Under the pieces are notes generated by a model that was not told the DNA's origin, searched no databases, and worked only from the letters and a program-made list of their open reading frames with translations. This document shows, one piece after another, positions 5,791-7,322 of a stretch of 7,322 bases of DNA. The DNA lies in assembly GCA_003524705.1 (NCBI GenBank), contig DQGV01000384.1:1-7322 (forward strand). The letters are read 5' to 3'. This DNA comes from Anaerolineae bacterium (GTDB taxonomy: Bacteria; Chloroflexota; Anaerolineae; Anaerolineales; Villigracilaceae). Every line of letters begins with the position of its first letter. Within the stretch, counting starts at the first letter, position 1. The translations under genes and the position numbers were made by a program.

Positions 5791-7305
5791 ATGAAACTCG
5801 TTACAGTTCCTCAAATGATTGCCCTTGAAAAGCAAGCCGATGCCAGCGGATTGTCTTATGTTCAGATGATGCAAAATGCAGGCATTGGACTTGCTAAGAT
5901 TGTGCATGAAATTGGTGTGCAACATCATTGGAAAAAAGTTGTTGGGCTTGTCGGTTCTGGAAATAATGGTGGAGACACACTGGTTGCATTAACTTGGCTT
6001 GCGCAAAATGGATGGGATGCGAGTGCATATTTGGTCAAAACGCGAGATGATGACTTAACAATAAATTTCTTAACCGTTGGCGGGAAAATAATTAAGCAGG
6101 ATGAATCATTCTTTCATCTTTCCTCTTCCATCACAGAATCTGATGTCACGTTAGATGGTGTTTTAGGAACAGGAATCAAGTTGCCCCTTAAGAAAGAGGC
6201 GAGTGAAGTGCTTAATTTTGTAAAATACCTCAAACCTAAATTTGTCGTCGCGGTGGATTGCCCATCAGGTGTTGATTGTGATTCGGGTGAATGTGCTGAT
6301 GAAACCATTCCTGCAAATCTCACGGTCACAATGGCGGCTGTCAAAGGTGGTTTATTGAAATTGCCTGCATTTGAAAAAGTTGGAAAAATTAAATTAGTTG
6401 AAATTGGTTTGACTGATGAAATGCTAAGCGAAATAAAAATTGATGTTGCTGATGATGAAATGGTTTCCGCATTATTACCGAAACGAACATCCGCTTCACA
6501 CAAAGGGACATTCGGTACGGCTTTCGTGATAGCAGGTTCGACGTCTTACACAGGCGCGGCATTATTGGCTGGGACTGCGGCATATCGCATCGGCACGGGT
6601 TTAGTGACGATGGCAGTGCCTGAAACTTTGCATTCAGCCTTAGCGGGTCATTTGCCCGAAGCGACTTGGGTTTTGCTTCCACACGAAAATGGATTTATTT
6701 CTGAATCTGCAAGTGATGTTGTCTTGAATAATTTGAATCGCGCAACTTCTATTTTGATAGGACCTGGTTTAGGAAATAAAGAAACGACAAAAAAGTTTAT
6801 CGAAAAACTTTTGCCTTCTATAAAAATCCCAATGCTGATAGATGCAGATGGATTAAGACATGTAAAAGATTCTTTGTCACTTTTACATAATGCAGTTCTC
6901 ACTCCCCATGTTGGCGAAATGTCTGCACTCACAGGTTTATCAAAAGAAGAAATTCAAAACAACCGCGAAGAAGTTGCGAAAAAATATGCCAAGCAGTGGA
7001 ATTGTATTGTGGTGTTGAAAGGTGCATTTACAATCATTGCTTCCCCTGACGAAAGAATGACAATTATTCCAGTTGCCACACCTGCATTAGCCAAAGCAGG
7101 CACTGGTGACGTGCTTGCTAGTTTAATCACAGGCTTGCTTGCTCAAGGACTTAATCCGTACGATGCGGCTGTTGCTGGAGCATATATTCACGGAAAAGCA
7201 GGTTTGCGTTCAGCAGAAAAATTAGGTACAACTGCTTCTGTATTAGCAAGTGATGTTGTTGATTCAGTTCCAGAAATTATTAGCAAAATAGAGTTTAAAA
7301 GTTAA
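5791..7305 (+). CDS. nnr: Bifunctional NAD(P)H-hydrate epimerase / ADP-dependent NAD(P)HX dehydratase
   Basis: This complete 504-residue fused enzyme repairs damaged nicotinamide cofactors in the cytoplasm: the N-terminal YjeF domain interconverts R and S forms of NAD(P)HX, and the C-terminal ribokinase-like domain dehydrates S-NAD(P)HX using ADP. Epimerase motifs are GSGNNGGDTLVAL (55-67), DGVLGTG (122-128) and VDCPSGVD (155-162). Dehydratase motifs are HKGTFG (237-242), GPGLG (324-328), DADGL (351-355), TPHVGEM (371-377), LKGAFT (409-414) and AGTGDVLAS (436-444), with D440 at the usual catalytic position. Length is typical of the fused family. Thr430 stands where an Asn is common ahead of the AGTGD motif. 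The ATG at 5791 gives the conserved family N-terminus (MKLVT...ALEKQADASGLS), although no ribosome binding site precedes it. The gene starts 35 bases after the lipoprotein gene. Confidence 0.95.
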   Translation: MKLVTVPQMIALEKQADASGLSYVQMMQNAGIGLAKIVHEIGVQHHWKKVVGLVGSGNNGGDTLVALTWLAQNGWDASAYLVKTRDDDLTINFLTVGGKIIKQDESFFHLSSSITESDVTLDGVLGTGIKLPLKKEASEVLNFVKYLKPKFVVAVDCPSGVDCDSGECADETIPANLTVTMAAVKGGLLKLPAFEKVGKIKLVEIGLTDEMLSEIKIDVADDEMVSALLPKRTSASHKGTFGTAFVIAGSTSYTGAALLAGTAAYRIGTGLVTMAVPETLHSALAGHLPEATWVLLPHENGFISESASDVVLNNLNRATSILIGPGLGNKETTKKFIEKLLPSIKIPMLIDADGLRHVKDSLSLLHNAVLTPHVGEMSALTGLSKEEIQNNREEVAKKYAKQWNCIVVLKGAFTIIASPDERMTIIPVATPALAKAGTGDVLASLITGLLAQGLNPYDAAVAGAYIHGKAGLRSAEKLGTTASVLASDVVDSVPEIISKIEFKS

Positions 7306-7322
7306 AAAGTTTGAAAGTTATA

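Noticed and set aside
6114..6503. Open frame of 129 codons on the minus strand inside nnr
   Set aside because: It lies entirely antisense to conserved epimerase motifs and resembles no known protein.

Overview
The window is chromosomal DNA from a fairly AT-rich bacterium with gene-dense, ordinary bacterial organisation. A partial selenocysteine synthase (SelA), an M24 peptidase, a fused NAD(P)HX-repair enzyme and two large secreted CSLREA/beta-helix proteins together fit an environmental Chloroflexota, most likely of the Anaerolineae type. This assignment is inferred from protein style only; there is no rRNA or other phylogenetic marker here.

Layout. Positions 1-435 hold the last 144 codons of selA, entering from the left edge. 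Six bases later comes a 192-residue protein of unknown function with two CxxC pairs and two membrane helices (442-1020). After another 25 bases comes an M24-family aminopeptidase P/prolidase-like metallopeptidase (1046-2296). These three run in the same direction and are probably co-transcribed. A lone STAS-domain protein (anti-sigma factor antagonist type) lies on the minus strand (2327-2665), convergent with the peptidase and divergent from the next gene. The divergent gap (2666-2838) carries a very good sigma70-type promoter facing right and a good -10 box facing left.

The right half starts with two surface proteins in tandem. The first (2839-4260) has a signal peptide, a CSLREA motif, a glycine-rich beta-helix and a choice-of-anchor Q type C-terminal region with nothing after it. 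It is followed by a clear intrinsic terminator (4276-4310). The second (4361-5755) is a probable lipoprotein with a degenerate CSLREA motif, GGA[I/L]/FxxN repeats like those of chlamydial Pmp proteins, and a C-terminal NNYWG motif. The last gene (5791-7305) is a complete bifunctional NAD(P)H-hydrate epimerase/dehydratase (Nnr/YjeF type) with no visible Shine-Dalgarno sequence.

How they work together. The housekeeping genes (selA, the peptidase, the NAD(P)HX repair enzyme) show no obvious joint function. The most coherent local unit is the surface-protein pair: two related but diverged beta-helix proteins, one apparently released or held non-covalently and the other lipid-anchored, expressed as separate units, next to a divergent STAS regulator. 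A regulatory link between the STAS gene and the surface proteins is suggested by position only. I found no mobile element, CRISPR array, tRNA or rRNA. The tandem surface proteins and the unknown 192-residue membrane protein are the least understood parts.
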